In this document: piece after piece, positions 62,891 to 64,000 of the stretch | How positions within the stretch are numbered: the first letter of the stretch is position 1 | Layout: each line of letters opens with the position of its first letter | Source: Vibrio cyclitrophicus | Lineage (GTDB): Bacteria > Pseudomonadota > Gammaproteobacteria > Enterobacterales > Vibrionaceae | Direction of reading: 5' to 3' | DNA: 64,000 bases | Assembly (NCBI GenBank): GCA_023206055.1 | Contig: CP065366.1 | Coordinates: 2,666,001-2,730,000 of the forward strand | Program-made: the position numbers and the translations under genes | Notes under the pieces: generated by a model | The model's database searches: none | What the model was told of the DNA's origin: nothing | What the model saw: the letters and a program-made list of their open reading frames with translations, nothing else

Positions 62891-63109
62891 ATGCTTTACG
62901 ACTACATGAACATCATTGAATCTGTTGGTTTAGATCTCCTATTTGCCGCGATTTTCTTTTTAATCGGTATGGCAATTAAGGATGTTCTCAAGCAGGGAAA
63001 TGTTCCTCCATTTGGTCGTCGCATCGTATGGTTAGTACTTTTCCTTGGCTGTGCGGGCTTTATTGCCAAAGGGATAATCCAACTAAGCTGGGAAGGAACT
63101 GGGATCTAA
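62891..63109 (+). CDS. DUF2788 small membrane protein
   Basis: 72 residues with two hydrophobic helices (GLDLLFAAIFFLIGMAI and RIVWLVLFLGCAGFIAKGII) around GNVPPFGRR. Matches DUF2788, unknown function, a usual neighbour of fldA in vibrios. Start at MLYDYMNIIES. Confidence 0.82.
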   Translation: MLYDYMNIIESVGLDLLFAAIFFLIGMAIKDVLKQGNVPPFGRRIVWLVLFLGCAGFIAKGIIQLSWEGTGI

Positions 63110-63167
63110 CGATTCTCTTCCGAACTTTATTACACCGACAACAGACAAAATGAAAGGTAATGATTCT

Positions 63168-63701
63168 ATGGCAAGTGTAGGTCTCTTCTTTGGTAGCGAT
63201 ACAGGTAACACTGAAGCTGTTGCTAAGATGATTCAAAAGCAATTGAGCAAACAGCTCGTTCACGTTCAAGACATTGCAAAAAGCAGCAAAGAAGATATCG
63301 ATAACTTCGATCTACTGTTGCTTGGTATCCCTACGTGGTACTACGGCGAAGCACAATGTGATTGGGATGACTTTTTCCCAGAGCTAGAAGCTATTGATTT
63401 CTCAACTAAGCTTGTTGCTATCTTTGGTTGTGGCGACCAAGAAGATTACGCAGAATACTTCTGTGATGCTATGGGTACTATCCGTGACATCGTTGAAGCA
63501 AAAGGCGGTACTATCCTAGGTCACACGTCAACTGAAGGCTACGAATTCGAAGCATCGAAAGGTTTAGTTGAAGGCGATGACAGCCAATTCGTTGGTCTAT
63601 GTATCGATGAAGACCGTCAACCTGAGCTAACAGATGAGCGCGTATCTAACTGGGTTAAACAAATCCACGAAGAAATGTGCCTAGCTGAGCTAGAAGACTA
63701 A
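63168..63701 (+). CDS. fldA: Flavodoxin 1 (long-chain)
   Basis: A 177-residue electron carrier. The FMN phosphate loop is FFGSDTGNTEAVAKMI; LLGIPTWYYGEAQCDWDDFFPEL and FGCGDQEDYAEYFCDAMG are the flavin-shielding loops of long-chain flavodoxins. Start at MASVGLFFG with AAAGGTAA upstream. It feeds electrons to radical-SAM enzymes and others. Confidence 0.96.
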   Translation: MASVGLFFGSDTGNTEAVAKMIQKQLSKQLVHVQDIAKSSKEDIDNFDLLLLGIPTWYYGEAQCDWDDFFPELEAIDFSTKLVAIFGCGDQEDYAEYFCDAMGTIRDIVEAKGGTILGHTSTEGYEFEASKGLVEGDDSQFVGLCIDEDRQPELTDERVSNWVKQIHEEMCLAELED

Positions 63702-63750
63702 TTCTCTGATGGTGGTTAATTGTTACAATTAATAACCATTATGTAGATAT

Positions 63751-63781
63751 GAAAAAACCTCCTAACGGGAGGTTTTTTGCT
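63751..63781. terminator. Terminator between fldA and the DUF4442 gene
   Basis: AAAAAACCTCC and GGGAGGTTTTTT flank TAAC; bidirectional. Confidence 0.92.
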
Positions 63782-63797
63782 ATTTAAAATCTATTAA

Positions 63798-64000
63798 TTA
63801 GCACTCAGCTTCTAATGCTTCGTCATCGTCTCTAAATTGCGGCTTCTTTCTTACATAGAGGGTGCGTTGAATTTCCGAAACCACATTCCCCTGCTTATCT
63901 TTCACGTGAATAATAAATTCAGGAAAACACTTTTCACCGAGCTGCGTCTGACGATAGATATCGTCAAGCTGTCCTTGGCTTATCTCAAAATCTGCATACA
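63798..64000 (-). CDS. 3' part of a DUF4442 / hotdog thioesterase-like gene (partial)
   Basis: The last 66 codons before the right edge; the start lies outside. The minus-strand frame reads YADFEISQGQLDDIYRQTQLGEKC, then FIIHVKDKQGNVVSEIQRTLYVRKK, ending EALEAEC. This resembles the end of DUF4442/PaaI-like hotdog proteins, often beside fldA in vibrios. Function unknown; likely acyl-CoA thioesterase-like. Confidence 0.65.
   Translation of the reverse strand, partial: YADFEISQGQLDDIYRQTQLGEKCFPEFIIHVKDKQGNVVSEIQRTLYVRKKPQFRDDDEALEAEC

Overview
The window is a stretch of a gammaproteobacterial chromosome, most likely chromosome 1 of a Vibrio (Splendidus-like). This rests on the order and sequence of core genes: pdxB-fabB-mnmC, aroC, minCDE-rnd-fadD-tsaB-yoaA, purU/yecM-argS, feoABC, znuACB, sdhCDAB-sucABCD-gltA, pgm-seqA-fldA. 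Almost all of the DNA is housekeeping sequence with short intergenic spaces and many clear Rho-independent terminators.

Layout. 1-8.8 kb: 5' tip of an asd/usg-type gene, pdxB, fabB, divergent mnmC, an FMN reductase, yfcL-epmC, a YicG-type channel and aroC. 9.0-13.4 kb: an accessory block of a large surface lipoprotein, an ECF sigma factor split in two by a frame change at a T8 run, and a membrane-anchored Ser/Thr kinase. This block lies between aroC and a tRNA-Arg(TCT) gene and resembles the kinase-activated ECF43 (EcfP/PknT-like) pairs of vibrios. 13.6-20.7 kb: tRNA-Arg, folD, a CPA1 antiporter, a CNT nucleoside transporter, a LysR regulator, an MltB-family transglycosylase and ycgL. 20.9-30.8 kb: minCDE, rnd, fadD, an alpha/beta hydrolase, a Slp lipoprotein, two small conserved unknowns, tsaB and yoaA. 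31-38.3 kb: purU, a REP-like repeat, yecM, argS, a HIT protein and feoABC with a Fur-like box.

38.3-46.4 kb is the second non-routine zone. Upstream of feoA is a run of five hairpins ending in a strong terminator, a candidate structured RNA. An intact 1255-bp IS3-family element follows, inserted into a (ATCTCGT)n array with a 3-bp target duplication. A 1127-residue TTG-started membrane sensor/AraC regulator comes next, then znuA and znuCB around a Zur box. A second, shorter heptamer array lies downstream of znuB. Both arrays sit a few bases from a terminator.

46.4-64 kb is central metabolism: sucD, sucC, sucB, sucA and sdhB, A, D, C on the minus strand, divergent from gltA, together giving citrate synthase, 2-oxoglutarate dehydrogenase, succinyl-CoA synthetase and succinate dehydrogenase. 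Then come a Nif3 protein, a DUF1853 protein, pgm, seqA, ybfF, a DUF2788 membrane protein, fldA and the 3' part of a DUF4442 hotdog protein.

The items most worth follow-up are the kinase/split-sigma/lipoprotein locus, the hairpin-rich RNA candidate near feoA, and the heptamer-array/terminator modules. All calls come from reading the sequence; no searches or folding programs were run.
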